A DNA stretch of 64,000 nt from Desulfobacteraceae bacterium (GCA_024225635.1 JAAEMK010000250.1:16919-80918), one strand, 5' to 3'. Counted from the stretch's first letter, positions 1 through 9,361 are shown. A program made the numbers and translations. Notes: a model not told the origin generated them from the sequence alone.

Positions 1-1
1 C

Positions 2-2311
2 GACGACATCATCCGGCTGGGGGATGTGACCACCATATACAGGGCCTATGTTGATCCTGCGAAAACCCTGGTCCGGATCAACGGAGAACCGGGGCTCGTC
101 CTGGGAATCTCCCTGAAAAAAGGGGGCAACATCATCACCCTTGGGAAACAGGTGGAACAGAAGATCAACGAATACCTGGAAACCTATCCCATCGGGATCG
201 ACCTGTTCCGGGTGGCCTCCCAGGACCAGGTGGTGGAAAAATCGGTGGACGACTTCCTGAGCAATCTCATCCAGAGTGTGGTGATCGTGCTTGCCACCAT
301 GTTCATCTTCCTGGGTTTAAGAACCGGCGTCGTGGTGTCCGCCCTGATCCCGGCCACCATCGTGGTCACCTTCTTTGTGATGGCGAAGCTCGGTATGGGC
401 CTCAACAAGGTTTCCCTCGCTTCCCTGATCATTGCCCTCGGCATGCTGGTGGACAACGCCATCGTCATGAGCGAAGCGATCATGGTGAAGATGGAATCGG
501 GTCTCAAGTCCGTGGAGGCCACCATCGCAGCCGCCGGTGAACTGATGGTGCCGCTGCTCACCTCATCCCTTACCACCATTGCGGCATTCCTGGCCTTCTA
601 TCTGGCGGAATCCACCATGGGGGAGATCATGGGGCAGATATTTGTGGTGGTGGGCATCGCCCTTATCAGCTCCTGGATACTCTCCCTGACCATCATTCCC
701 CTGCTGGCCATCCGCTTCATCCGGGTAGATCCCGGCAAAAAGCAGAAAACAGGCATGTTCGACCGCCTGGCGGCATCCTACAGCAACCTTCTTCGAACAG
801 GACTCAGGCGGCCCAAAAGCGTCTGCCTGATCATCGCGGTTCTTTTCATTGGATCGGTGGCGGCCTTCACCCGCATCCCCTTTGTCTTTTTTCCCCAGAG
901 CGAACGCCCCCTTGTCTCGGCAAACCTTGAGCTACCCCTGGGAACGGACATCCAGCGGACCGATGCCGTGGTAAAGGAGATCGAAGCCTTTATCAAGAAG
1001 AGCCTTCTGGCAAAGGACAGTAAAGAGGGAGGCATCACCAGCTGGTCCACCTATATCGGCGAAGGCGCCCCAAAGTACGACCTTGGGTACACCCCGCCGG
1101 AATCGAGCCCCAATGCCGCCCACATTCTCATGAACACCACGGACGATGCGGCCAACCAGCGGGTCATCGACTTGCTTGACAGGTTCTGCTTTGACAACTT
1201 CCCGGATCTCACGGCCACCATAGACAGGCTGGCCGAGGGCGGCGGTTCCGCAACCCCGGTGGCCGTCAGGCTCACGGGAAAGGACCCTGAAAAGCTCTCC
1301 CGGATCATGGAGCAGGTCAAGGCGAGACTCACCAAAATCCCCGGCGCCAGGAACATCACGGACGACTGGGGCGTATGGGGCAAGAAGCTTGTGGTCACCC
1401 TGGACAACACCCGGACAAGGCTTGCCGGGCTCACAAACCAGGAGGTGGCGACCGCCCTCCAGACCGCCCTTTCCGGCTCCACCGTGGATTATTTCAGGGA
1501 GGGGGACAAGGAGATCCCCATTGTCATGCGAAGCCGGCTGGGTGAAACCATGACCATGGAGCGCCTGGAGACCCTGCCCGTGTTTTCCCAGGCAAAAAAG
1601 GTCAGCGTTCCCCTGAAGCAGGTGGCAGACATCGGGGTAACCTGGCAGGCCCCCAAGATCCTGAGGCGGGATCTCTACAAAACCATGACCGTAAGCTGCA
1701 ACCTTGGCAAGAACGTCACGGCAAAGGAGATCACCGACGAGATCAAACCATGGCTCGAAAAGGAACAGCAGGGCTGGGGCGCAGGCTACACCTATGAACT
1801 AGGAGGAGACGCGGAGAACAGCAGCAAGGCAATGGGAGCCGTGGCGGACAACCTGCCCCTCTCGGGCTTCATCATCGTGCTGCTCCTCATCGCCCAGTTC
1901 AACTCGTTCAAAAAGCCGTCCATCGTACTCATGACCATTCCCCTGGGACTCATCGGTGTGAGTGCGGGACTGATCCTCTGCGGCGCAACCTTCGGGTTCA
2001 TGGCCTTCCTCGGGCTCATCTCCCTTTCAGGTATCGTGATCAACAACGCCATCGTGCTCCTGGACAGGATCAAGCTCGAGACGGATCTCATTCCGGACAA
2101 CCCCCTGGATGCCATCGTCAATGCCGGGGTTCAGCGGTTCAGGCCGATCCTGCTCACCACCGCCACCACCACCTTCGGCCTTGTGCCCCTGTGGGTCGGC
2201 GGCGGCATCCTCTGGCAGCCCATGGCCATCACCATCATTTTCGGGCTCTTGTTCGCTACGGTGATCACCTTGATCTTCGTCCCGGTTCTCTATCGGCTCT
2301 TCTACCTCTAA
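2..2311 (+). CDS. RND efflux transporter permease (AcrB/HAE family), 5' end outside the window
   Basis: Inner-membrane proton-driven RND pump subunit, normally working with a periplasmic adaptor and an outer-membrane channel. The frame is open from base 2 (reading DDIIRLGDVTTIY), so the gene starts upstream; the GTG at 26 is internal. About 770 residues are present, against roughly 1,030 in a full protein, so the N-terminal quarter is missing. Seen in the sequence: a first transmembrane bundle with the TM4 motif LGMLVDNAIVMSEA (Asp-Asn in place of the Asp-Asp of AcrB), a large periplasmic porter/docking region, and a second bundle with the mirror motif GIVINNAIVLLDRIK followed by RPILLTTATTTFGLVPL. 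The class is clear; the substrate cannot be read from sequence. The adaptor gene would be expected upstream, outside the window. The gene ends just before a repeat-rich gap. Confidence 0.93.
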   Translation, partial: DDIIRLGDVTTIYRAYVDPAKTLVRINGEPGLVLGISLKKGGNIITLGKQVEQKINEYLETYPIGIDLFRVASQDQVVEKSVDDFLSNLIQSVVIVLATMFIFLGLRTGVVVSALIPATIVVTFFVMAKLGMGLNKVSLASLIIALGMLVDNAIVMSEAIMVKMESGLKSVEATIAAAGELMVPLLTSSLTTIAAFLAFYLAESTMGEIMGQIFVVVGIALISSWILSLTIIPLLAIRFIRVDPGKKQKTGMFDRLAASYSNLLRTGLRRPKSVCLIIAVLFIGSVAAFTRIPFVFFPQSERPLVSANLELPLGTDIQRTDAVVKEIEAFIKKSLLAKDSKEGGITSWSTYIGEGAPKYDLGYTPPESSPNAAHILMNTTDDAANQRVIDLLDRFCFDNFPDLTATIDRLAEGGGSATPVAVRLTGKDPEKLSRIMEQVKARLTKIPGARNITDDWGVWGKKLVVTLDNTRTRLAGLTNQEVATALQTALSGSTVDYFREGDKEIPIVMRSRLGETMTMERLETLPVFSQAKKVSVPLKQVADIGVTWQAPKILRRDLYKTMTVSCNLGKNVTAKEITDEIKPWLEKEQQGWGAGYTYELGGDAENSSKAMGAVADNLPLSGFIIVLLLIAQFNSFKKPSIVLMTIPLGLIGVSAGLILCGATFGFMAFLGLISLSGIVINNAIVLLDRIKLETDLIPDNPLDAIVNAGVQRFRPILLTTATTTFGLVPLWVGGGILWQPMAITIIFGLLFATVITLIFVPVLYRLFYL

Positions 2312-2320
2312 ACAAACACA

Positions 2321-2472
2321 ACGGGGTCACAGACTTAGGATTTGGGGACAGGCTTAAGCCTGTCCCCGTACTTTAACAGGGGCAGACTTAGCTTATTGCA
2401 ACTAAACGTTAAACGGGGTCACGTTAAGCTAAGTCTGACCCCTGATTGAGAAAGCTAAGTCTGACCCCTGAT
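2321..2472. repeat. Cluster of REP/MITE-like palindromes and a direct repeat
   Basis: Three structures are packed into 150 bp between convergent genes. First, a perfect 24-bp palindrome at 2344-2367 (core GGCTTAAGCC flanked by GGGGACA/TGTCCCC). Second, an inverted repeat whose left arm AGGGGCAGACTTAGCTTA is at 2378-2395 and right arm TAAGCTAAGTCTGACCCCT at 2425-2443. Third, a direct repeat of AAGCTAAGTCTGACCCCTGA at 2426 and 2452, a 26-bp period. The core GGGGTCAG(A/G)CTTAGCTTA recurs at 10412-10472, so this is a dispersed family. No transposase lies beside it. It may also act as a bidirectional transcription barrier. Confidence 0.8.
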
Positions 2473-2481
2473 ACTGATTTT

Positions 2482-3129
2482 TTAGGGGAGCAGGAGGTTC
2501 TCGAGCTTTTGCCGGAGACTCTTTGCACAGGCCTGGAAGGTTCCGTTCAGGACCTCCATCCGGACCCTGCCCTTGGCATCGACTTCGGGGCAGGGCTCCA
2601 CGGCCACGGCCAATCGTTCCCGGGTCAGGGAATCAAGGAATTCGTATTCCAGGGAAGCGTCTTCAAGGGACAGGTGGGGATTGCCCGGAATCTTGCGAAC
2701 CGACGGATACCGGTTCCTGGAATAAACAGAGGTGATTGAATTGGGTTCAGGCTTGGAAAAGGTGACGCCCGTAAGCGCCGGACGGACCCTCAACACACCG
2801 GGACCGGGCTTTTCCACCAGGGAAATGGAAGAAGGGAACTCGTCGATCACGGCCTGGTGAAAAGCATGGGCCACCTCATTGAGTTCATCGGCCTGTATTC
2901 CTCTGTACTCGGTATCTTCATCCATAAACAGGACCAGATAATCCATCATCACCTTGTTATAAGATGAAAAATCGGCAACGGGTTTTACATAGGAAAAACC
3001 GCCGTTCTTCGGTTTATAGTCGTATTTACCGATAAATTCGGAATAGGAAACGTTTTTTTTGGAACACCCGGTTGCCACAACCAGCAAACCTGCCATCAAG
3101 ATCAGCCATCGTTTAACTAAAATCGTCAT
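2482..3129 (-). CDS. DUF3313-like outer-membrane lipoprotein
   Basis: A 215-residue lipoprotein with a basic N-terminus, a hydrophobic core and a lipobox ending VVATGC, so Cys22 is the likely acylated residue after signal peptidase II cleavage. The mature part (YSEFIGKYDYKPKNG, SYNKVMMDYLVLF, AFHQAVIDEFPSS, VLRVRPALTGV) resembles DUF3313, a family of putative exported lipoproteins with no assigned biochemistry. It is transcribed alone, convergent with the RND gene, with the repeat patch between them. The next upstream gene on the same strand (FGE-like, ending at 3239) is 109 bp away, so co-transcription is possible but unproven. Lipoprotein status is well supported; the family name comes from recalled motif similarity. 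Confidence 0.72.
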   Translation of the reverse strand: MTILVKRWLILMAGLLVVATGCSKKNVSYSEFIGKYDYKPKNGGFSYVKPVADFSSYNKVMMDYLVLFMDEDTEYRGIQADELNEVAHAFHQAVIDEFPSSISLVEKPGPGVLRVRPALTGVTFSKPEPNSITSVYSRNRYPSVRKIPGNPHLSLEDASLEYEFLDSLTRERLAVAVEPCPEVDAKGRVRMEVLNGTFQACAKSLRQKLENLLLP

Positions 3130-3238
3130 TAAGCACTCCTGTCGCGGTTAGTAAATGACTCAACTTTCGAAGCCGGCTGTCGGGCAAGGTCCATCACAGC
3201 CGAGGTGCGAAAGCCGAAAAGATTCCAATTGCATCCAA

Positions 3239-4012
3239 TCACGGTTCCCGGATAAGGCGAAAGCCCAGGTTGCTGCTTTTGTCCTTGGGATTGTAGCGGT
3301 CCCGCCGGGTTACGCGGACATCACCCTTAAAAGTGAACCAGCTTCCTCCGCGATCGACCTTGCGAAACCCGTGGCCCTGGAACAGGGGATTCGTACGCCC
3401 GGTGGAGGAATAAGCGTTCCATGCATGAACATCCTCGCACCACTCCCATACGTTTCCGCTCATGTCGTAGAGGGCATAGCTGTTGGGCGCCTTGCTCCCC
3501 ACCCCATGGGTGGTTCCCTTGCTGTTGCCGTCATACCAGGCCACGGCATCGATGTCCTCCCCGCCTGCATAGGGATAATCCCGCCCTCCGCCGGTGGCCG
3601 CATACTCCCATTCGGCTTCCGTGGGCAAACGGAACGTTCCGGTGGATTTCTGGTTCAACTGTTTCACAAACTCCTTTGCATCATTCCAGGAAACGGTCTC
3701 CACGGGATAATCGTCACCGTTCTTGAACTTTGCGGGATTGGACCCCATGACCGCCTTCCACTGTCCCTGGGTCACCTCGTAGCGGCCAATCCAGAAATCG
3801 TAGAGACACACCTCATGGCAGGGCCTTTCGTCGTCCCCACCCGAATCGTTTCCCATCATGAAGCAGCCGCCGGGAATCGCGACGAACTCCATGCCGGTGG
3901 CGGGCTCGATCCAGACATCCGAGGCAACCTGCTCTGCGGCAGCCAAAGGCCCCGGCCAGGGAGAAATCGCTACAAGACAGAGGATCACCGCCAAACACAG
4001 CCTGTTTCTCAT
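3239..4012 (-). CDS. Secreted formylglycine-generating-enzyme-like (FGE-sulfatase domain) protein
   Basis: A 257-residue protein with a Sec signal peptide (MRNRLCLAVILCLVAISPW, likely cut after AAA) followed by one FGE-sulfatase/SUMF1 domain. Landmarks are FVAIPGGCFMMGND, YEVTQGQWKAVMG, PVETVSWNDAKEFVKQLN, FRLPTEAEWEYAA, YDMSGNVWEWCED, RGGSW and a final LGFRLIREP. In true FGE, Cys residues follow the GGSW motif and carry out Cys-to-formylglycine oxidation; here that stretch reads FTFKGDVRVTRRDRYNP and has no Cys, so it should not be a formylglycine-generating enzyme. Such domains often serve as ligand-binding or structural modules. The start is ATG 4012, with GAGG five bases upstream, rather than the GTG at 4018. 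No sulfatase gene lies nearby. Confidence 0.88.
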   Translation of the reverse strand: MRNRLCLAVILCLVAISPWPGPLAAAEQVASDVWIEPATGMEFVAIPGGCFMMGNDSGGDDERPCHEVCLYDFWIGRYEVTQGQWKAVMGSNPAKFKNGDDYPVETVSWNDAKEFVKQLNQKSTGTFRLPTEAEWEYAATGGGRDYPYAGGEDIDAVAWYDGNSKGTTHGVGSKAPNSYALYDMSGNVWEWCEDVHAWNAYSSTGRTNPLFQGHGFRKVDRGGSWFTFKGDVRVTRRDRYNPKDKSSNLGFRLIREP

Positions 4013-4224
4013 AATCACCTCAATGTAAGGGGTTAAGAATTTATCTCAGAATAAACTTACATAAATTTTGTTTCAACCCAAGGACTTTTTCATTTTATAT
4101 TGTAAAAACGTTAAATTTTCAAAACAGTGTTCCTTATTTTCTTGATCTTATTCAAAATTCAAACTATCAATAAAGGGGCAAACTTATAATCCTCCACCAT
4201 TAAAAACGATCACGAGGTAAAACC

Positions 4225-5613
4225 ATGACACCAACACCGCGCCCCCAGATCGAACTCCTTGTCCGGAACCAGCACCATTTTTTCAACTCCGGCAAGACCC
4301 TGGGCCATGACGCCCGGAAAGACAGCCTGGAACGGCTTCGAAGCGCCATCAAGACCCGGGAAGGAGCGATTCACAGGGCCCTGAAACAGGATCTTGGCAA
4401 ACCCGAGTTCGAAGCCTATGGCACCGAGACCGGCATCAGCATCCATGATATCACCCAGACCCTGAAGCATCTCAAACGCTGGATGCGCCCCAAACGGGTC
4501 CCGACCTCCATCCTTGTCCAGCCGGGCAAAAGCCGGGTTCTCTACACCCCCCTCGGGGTCAACCTCATCATCGCCCCCTACAATTACCCGTTCCAGCTTG
4601 CCATGGCCCCGTTGACGGCGGCCATTGCCGCGGGAAACACCGTGGTGCTCAAGCCCTCGGAAATGACCCCCAACGTAAGCGACATCATCTGCAAAATCAT
4701 TGGGGAGACCTTTGACCCTTCACTTGTGGCGGCCGTACCGGGGGAAGTGGAGCAGACAACCGCACTTTTGTCCCAAAAATTCGACCACATCTTTTTCACG
4801 GGCAGCACCCGGGTGGGCAGCATCGTCATGCAGGCCGCAGCCCGGCACCTTACCCCGGTCACCCTTGAGTTGGGCGGAAAAAGCCCCTGCATCGTCCACC
4901 ACGATGCCAACCTTGATATCGCCGTCAGGAGAATCGTCAGGGGCAAATTCATCAATGCGGGCCAGACCTGTGTAGCCCCGGATTACCTCCTTGTTCACAA
5001 GAGCATCAAAAAAGCCTTTCTCACCAAGCTGACCAGCCGAATCCTCGACTGTTTCGGAAAAGACGCAAGCGAAAGCCCGGACTACGGCAGAATCGTCAAC
5101 CACGCCCACCTGAAAAGAATCATGGCGCTGATCGACCCCACAAAGGTGGTGGTGGGAGGCAAGGCCCTTGAAGCTGAGCGGTTCATCGCCCCCACCGTGA
5201 TGGACAACGTCACCCTTGACGACCCGGTCATGAAAGAGGAAATCTTCGGACCGGTACTGCCGGTGATCGAATATGAAAACCTGGATGATATTTACAGAAC
5301 CGTTGAAGCCCTGCCCCAGCACCCCCTGGCCCTCTATCTCTTCAGTGGAAGCAAATCAGTTCAGGAGGCGTTGACATCCACGATCCGGTTCGGCGGCGGC
5401 TGCATCAACAACAGCCTGATGCACCTTGCCAATCCTTACCTTCCCTTTGGGGGTGTCGGGGAAAGCGGGATAGGCGCCTACCACGGTTTTGCGGGGTTCG
5501 AACGGTTCTCCCACAAAAAATCCATTCTCAAGTCCGACACCTGGATCGACCTGCCCCTGTTCTACCCCCCCTACAAAAATAAACTTTCCTTTTTAAGAAA
5601 GATTATGGGATAA
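4225..5613 (+). CDS. Aldehyde dehydrogenase, class 3 (fatty/coniferyl aldehyde type)
   Basis: A 462-residue NAD(P)-dependent aldehyde dehydrogenase oxidising an aldehyde to its acid. Seen: the Rossmann segment FFTGSTRVGSIVMQAAA, the general-base glutamate in LELGGKSPCIV, and the catalytic cysteine in INAGQTCVAPDYLL. The short length, NYPFQLAMAPLTAAIAAGNTVVLKPSE, and a C-terminal FSHKKSILKSDTW tail running to LFYPPYKNKLSFLRKIMG are typical of class 3 enzymes (ALDH3, CalB), which act on medium- to long-chain or aromatic aldehydes. The ATG start has ACGAGG upstream. It appears monocistronic, after a 205-bp AT-rich gap holding TATAAT at 4185. The exact substrate is not readable. Confidence 0.93.
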   Translation: MTPTPRPQIELLVRNQHHFFNSGKTLGHDARKDSLERLRSAIKTREGAIHRALKQDLGKPEFEAYGTETGISIHDITQTLKHLKRWMRPKRVPTSILVQPGKSRVLYTPLGVNLIIAPYNYPFQLAMAPLTAAIAAGNTVVLKPSEMTPNVSDIICKIIGETFDPSLVAAVPGEVEQTTALLSQKFDHIFFTGSTRVGSIVMQAAARHLTPVTLELGGKSPCIVHHDANLDIAVRRIVRGKFINAGQTCVAPDYLLVHKSIKKAFLTKLTSRILDCFGKDASESPDYGRIVNHAHLKRIMALIDPTKVVVGGKALEAERFIAPTVMDNVTLDDPVMKEEIFGPVLPVIEYENLDDIYRTVEALPQHPLALYLFSGSKSVQEALTSTIRFGGGCINNSLMHLANPYLPFGGVGESGIGAYHGFAGFERFSHKKSILKSDTWIDLPLFYPPYKNKLSFLRKIMG

Positions 5614-5670
5614 ACAGGGAGGAACAGTTCCATGAATAAGTTTTGTAACAGTACGTGAATAAGGTTGATT

Positions 5671-6690
5671 GTGAAACAGCAAGTCCCATCTATTGCCCGG
5701 TTTATCGTTTTTTTCCTGGCCATGGCCGCTTCCGCGGCCTTTGGCGCCGAAAATTCCCAAAAGTTGAACTACGGAATGGGAATCCTCAACATCCGGTCCC
5801 AGTCCGTGGGCCAGAGCTTCCGGCTGACACTGCCGCTGCTTGTCCCGGGAGATATCAAGCCGGGATGGCAAACCTTTGCCCAGGCGACCTGGACCAATGT
5901 CTGGGCCCAGGAGAAAAATTACCTTCTCGACTATGAGATGCTCGACTCCTCCCTGGGGTTCAGCTATGGATTCAACCAGCGGCTGGGGATGAGTGTCGTG
6001 GTGGACTCCCGCTCCTATTTCGGCGGTGAGATGGACGGCTTTATCCAGGGATTCCACGATCTTTTAGGCATCGGCCAGAACAACCGGAACAACTACCCGA
6101 AGGGAAGGGCCGTCATCAGCGAATTCGATCCCGCGACAGGCGCCCTGATCGGCCAAAACTCCGCCCATGACCTCAACAACAGCGGCCTGAACCTTCTGGT
6201 AAACTACAACTTCATTCATGACAACAGGGTGCTGCCCGCGGTCAATCTCTATTGTGTGGCCCGGTATGCCTTTGAAAGCGCGGATATCGTCACCCAGGAA
6301 GACGGACTGGACCTGGGAGCAGGCATTGGCCTCGCCAAACGGTGGACCCCCAATTTCTACACCTACGGTATCGCCGGCTACACCCTGTACGATGATCAGG
6401 ACGAAACCCAAAAAACCGCCATCGAGTTAAAAAGGAACCAGTTCACCGGTCTCTTCGCCATCTCATACACCCTGTCCCCTGACACCGCCATCCTGGCACA
6501 ATACCTCTACTCCACCTCGGTGGTTGAAACGATCCGGGGACTTGACGAGCCCTCCCATGAGGTGCACCTGGGCCTGAAATTCAGGGTCGGGAAAAGAAGC
6601 GTGATCGATCTCTCCATCATCGAAAACATCATCACCATGGACAACAGCCCGGATTTCGGAGTTCATCTGGGATGGCGGCTTGACCTTTAA
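5671..6690 (+). CDS. Outer-membrane beta-barrel protein, DUF3187-like
   Basis: A 339-residue exported protein: a signal peptide (RFIVFFLAMAASAAFG, cut near AENSQ), then a long run of alternating-hydrophobicity strands rich in aromatic and glycine residues, ending in a C-terminal aromatic/leucine strand (GVHLGWRLDL) as in outer-membrane barrels. The segment FIQGFHDLLGIGQNNRNNYPKGR matches what I recall of the DUF3187 family. Its role is unknown. The start is chosen as GTG 5671, because AAGG at 5661-5664 sits six bases upstream; TTG 5665 would have no spacing. An ATG at 5632 in the same frame with a better ribosome site (GGGAGG) hits a stop after eight codons (see findings). It lies 57 bp after the aldehyde dehydrogenase and may be co-transcribed. 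Confidence 0.72.
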   Translation: MKQQVPSIARFIVFFLAMAASAAFGAENSQKLNYGMGILNIRSQSVGQSFRLTLPLLVPGDIKPGWQTFAQATWTNVWAQEKNYLLDYEMLDSSLGFSYGFNQRLGMSVVVDSRSYFGGEMDGFIQGFHDLLGIGQNNRNNYPKGRAVISEFDPATGALIGQNSAHDLNNSGLNLLVNYNFIHDNRVLPAVNLYCVARYAFESADIVTQEDGLDLGAGIGLAKRWTPNFYTYGIAGYTLYDDQDETQKTAIELKRNQFTGLFAISYTLSPDTAILAQYLYSTSVVETIRGLDEPSHEVHLGLKFRVGKRSVIDLSIIENIITMDNSPDFGVHLGWRLDL

Positions 6691-6705
6691 CCGGCCCCGG
6701 GAACG

Positions 6706-6735
6706 TTGACTTTATCGGCATAACGCTGATATAGT
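6706..6735 (+). promoter_or_regulatory. Candidate sigma-70 promoter for the chemoreceptor gene
   Basis: TTGACT (6706-6711) and TATAGT (6730-6735) are separated by 18 bases, lying 163 bp upstream of the chemoreceptor start and just past the end of the preceding gene. The match is good but unproven. The leader also contains a GGCCG/CGGCC hairpin near 6780. Confidence 0.5.
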
Positions 6736-6897
6736 AAATCATTCGTCAAAATCAAAGGGGATTCCATGGAAACGGGAGTGGCCGCTACGGCCGCCTGCAA
6801 CTGATTCTCTCCTCCTCTCCCGCCACTCTTTCCCATGAAACCCGCAACCGCTCATGGACAGGAAAAAAATCGCCGCCAAAGTGAGGAGAAAAAAAAG

Positions 6898-8898
6898 ATG
6901 AAACGGTACAAATCCATTGGTTTCAAACTTGTGGCCGGAGGCATCCTGGTTGTCCTGATCCCCCTCCTTATCGTGGGCCTTGTTTCCGTCAACAAAGCTT
7001 CCAACGCCCTGACAGCCCTGTCAAAAACCAAGGTGCAGGATGCGGCCAAGGACCTGGGACAACTCACCTACAACATCCTGGCCGCCAACCTCACCCAGGT
7101 GAAGCTCTTTTCGGAAGAGAAAATGATTGTTGAGACAGTGGCCCGGATAGACCGGGGGGATGCAGAAAACCCCTCCCAACTTCTTTCCGGGCTGTACCAG
7201 AGTTTCCAAACCAAATTCAGCCACATGGGAGGCAACTATTTCGGGATCTTTGTGACAGATTCAAAGGGAAACGGCCTCACCGGGGTTAAGGAGGGAGGCG
7301 CCGAATATAAAGGCTTTAATGTGGCGGACCGGGACTACTTCAAAAAAGCGGTGGGTTCGGGCAGGGCCGCCATGGGGAATATGGTTCGCTCCAAATCCAC
7401 GGGTAAATTGATCACCGTTGCCTGTGCCCCCCTCCGCTCCTCCCAAGGGGACCTGGTTGGAACGGTTGCCGTCGTCACCAAGGCAAAATCCTTTACAAAC
7501 CTGATCAAAAACCGGAAGATCGGCACCGCCGGCTATGGATTCATGGCCGACAATAACGGCATGATCGTGGCCCACCCCGTTGAAAAGCACATTCTGACCC
7601 TCAACATGAATAATCTCAAGGGAATGGAGGGCTTTGTCAAAAAGATGCTCTCCGGCCGAAGAGGGGTGGAAGAGTACACCTTTAACAATGTGGACAAAAT
7701 CGCCGGGTACGCTCCCGTGGGAATCAATGACTGGTATATCGCCACCACCCAGGACGCCAATGAATTCCTGGCTGCGGCCCACGCCATCCGCAACTCATCC
7801 CTTCTCATCGGGGCCATCGCCATCGCCATCACCATTGCGGTGATTCTCGTTCTCTCCCGGGCCATTGTCAGCCCCCTCAACAAGGCGGTGGAGGGGCTCA
7901 AGGACATTGCGGAAGGCGAAGGGGATCTCACCATGCGCCTTCCGGTGACAAGCCAGGACGAGATCGGGGCGCTTGCCACCTGGTTCAACACCTTTATCGA
8001 TAAGCTCCAGGAGATCATCAGGCAGATCGGAGAAAATGCCGCAAGCGTGAGCGAGTCCTCCACCGAACTCTCGGCCATTGCGGGCCAGATGTCCACAGGG
8101 GCGGATAACACGGCCAGCCGGGCCACCAGTGTGGCCGGCGCGGCAGAGGAAATGAGCGCCAACCTGGGCTCCGTGGCGGCAGCCATGGAGGAGTCGTCAA
8201 CCAACACCACCATGGTGGCGGCGGCATCGGAAGAGATGACCTCCACCATCAACGAGATCGCCCAGAATGCGGAAAAGGCAAGAGCCATCTCCACGGACGC
8301 GGTGGATAAATCCACCAGCGCCTCCGGCAGGATGGCGGAACTTGGCAAGGCGGCCCAGGCCATCGGCAAGGTGACCGAAACCATCACCGATATCTCCGAG
8401 CAGACGAACCTGCTGGCCCTGAACGCGACCATCGAGGCGGCACGGGCCGGGGAGGCAGGCAGGGGATTTGCCGTGGTGGCAAACGAAATCAAGGCCCTGG
8501 CGCTTCAGACGGCCAAGGCAACCCTGGACATCAAGACCCAGATAGAAGGGGTGCAGCAATCCACCGCTCAATCCCTCACCGAGATCGAGGAGATCTCCAA
8601 TGTGATCACCGGGGTCAACGACATCGTGGCCACCATTGCCGCGGCTGTTGAAGAGCAGTCATCGGCAACGGAGGAGATCGCAAACAACATCAGCCAGGCC
8701 TCCCAGGGCATACAGGAGGTCAACGAAAACATCAGCCAGAGCTCATCCGTGGCGGAAGAGATCACCCGGGACATCACCCAGGTGAACACCGAGGCCGGAG
8801 ATATGTCCAACAACAGCAGCCAGGTGGAACTCAGTGCGGAACATTTGAACGAGATGTCCACCCAGCTCAGCGACATCGTGGGCCGGTTCAAAGTATAA
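6898..8898 (+). CDS. Methyl-accepting chemotaxis protein with periplasmic Cache sensor
   Basis: A 666-residue chemoreceptor. Order: a cytoplasmic basic tail ([11 protein letters not shown]), TM1 (about 10-32), a periplasmic Cache-type ligand domain (about 35-290, with [26 protein letters not shown] and [15 protein letters not shown]), TM2 (about 300-320), a HAMP domain ([29 protein letters not shown]) and a long coiled-coil signalling domain. The tip reads [20 protein letters not shown] followed by [17 protein letters not shown], the conserved CheA/CheW-binding hairpin. No C-terminal CheR-binding pentapeptide is visible. Start ATG 6898 is preferred because GAGGAG lies nine bases upstream; the in-frame ATG at 6835 has no such site and would add 21 polar residues ahead of the TM. 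No other chemotaxis gene is nearby, so it is an orphan receptor with unknown ligand. Confidence 0.95.
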   Translation: MKRYKSIGFKLVAGGILVVLIPLLIVGLVSVNKASNALTALSKTKVQDAAKDLGQLTYNILAANLTQVKLFSEEKMIVETVARIDRGDAENPSQLLSGLYQSFQTKFSHMGGNYFGIFVTDSKGNGLTGVKEGGAEYKGFNVADRDYFKKAVGSGRAAMGNMVRSKSTGKLITVACAPLRSSQGDLVGTVAVVTKAKSFTNLIKNRKIGTAGYGFMADNNGMIVAHPVEKHILTLNMNNLKGMEGFVKKMLSGRRGVEEYTFNNVDKIAGYAPVGINDWYIATTQDANEFLAAAHAIRNSSLLIGAIAIAITIAVILVLSRAIVSPLNKAVEGLKDIAEGEGDLTMRLPVTSQDEIGALATWFNTFIDKLQEIIRQIGENAASVSESSTELSAIAGQMSTGADNTASRATSVAGAAEEMSANLGSVAAAMEESSTNTTMVAAASEEMTSTINEIAQNAEKARAISTDAVDKSTSASGRMAELGKAAQAIGKVTETITDISEQTNLLALNATIEAARAGEAGRGFAVVANEIKALALQTAKATLDIKTQIEGVQQSTAQSLTEIEEISNVITGVNDIVATIAAAVEEQSSATEEIANNISQASQGIQEVNENISQSSSVAEEITRDITQVNTEAGDMSNNSSQVELSAEHLNEMSTQLSDIVGRFKV

Positions 8899-8959
8899 CC
8901 CCATGTAAAGGTTCATGCCTGTTTCCACCATGAACCCTTACATGGCCATAATACAGGGG

Positions 8960-9361
8960 TCAGCCCCGGTCAGCCTCCACATGGGGCTTGATGTCCAGGA
9001 TCGGGGTTCCGTCCAGCATGTCGATCCCCCTTACCCGGATCGAGCAGCCGTCAACCTCCAACACCTGAACAACGCTCATCCCCAAAGGATTGGGCCGCTT
9101 TGGGGAACAGGTGCTGAACACACCTGTCCTTTCCCCGGTTTTGGGAGGCGTCTGCACAAGATACTCGGGCTCAAACCCGGGGCTCTTGTTGAACCAGAAA
9201 AACACGACGATCTTCCGGCCCGCCCGGATATCCCTGAGGCCCTCCTGATACTGCCGATCAATGTGAAGCGTCCCCTCTTCGTCTGAAACAGACCAGTGCC
9301 GGGGAATCGTGGCGGCCCGGGTTTCCACGTAACCGATGGGTCTGAAGGTGATTGTCTCCAA
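8960..9361 (-). CDS. trmO: tRNA (N6-threonylcarbamoyladenosine-37)-N6-methyltransferase TrmO
   Basis: A 133-residue TrmO/YaeB (formerly UPF0066) protein. The family methylates t6A37 of certain tRNAs using S-adenosylmethionine with an unusual all-beta fold. Motifs seen: FRPIGYVETR near the N-terminus, IVVFFWFNKSPGFE, GVFSTCSPKRPNPLGMSVV and VRGIDMLDGTPILDIKPHV, the last two being the family hallmarks. The start is TTG 9361 with AAGGAGGG five bases upstream; no ATG is available. It is shorter than E. coli TrmO because the C-terminal extension is absent, as in many archaeal and deltaproteobacterial members. It sits 14 bp behind hypE on the same strand and is probably co-transcribed with the hyp genes. 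Confidence 0.9.
   Translation of the reverse strand: METITFRPIGYVETRAATIPRHWSVSDEEGTLHIDRQYQEGLRDIRAGRKIVVFFWFNKSPGFEPEYLVQTPPKTGERTGVFSTCSPKRPNPLGMSVVQVLEVDGCSIRVRGIDMLDGTPILDIKPHVEADRG

Noticed and set aside
2344-2367. 24-bp palindrome as the RND gene terminator
   Set aside because: It lacks a following U-tract on either strand, and it belongs with the neighbouring repeat family; a barrier role remains possible.
3155-4036. 293-codon plus-strand frame opposite the FGE-like gene
   Set aside because: The minus strand encodes a full domain with signal peptide; the plus-strand product resembles nothing.
6766-6804. 12-codon frame after GGGGATTCC ahead of the chemoreceptor
   Set aside because: Too short and without a partner signal such as a terminator to argue for attenuation.
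7533-8492. 319-codon frame antisense to the chemoreceptor signalling domain
   Set aside because: Low-complexity Ser/Ala/Met product, the usual shadow of the Ala-rich coiled coil.
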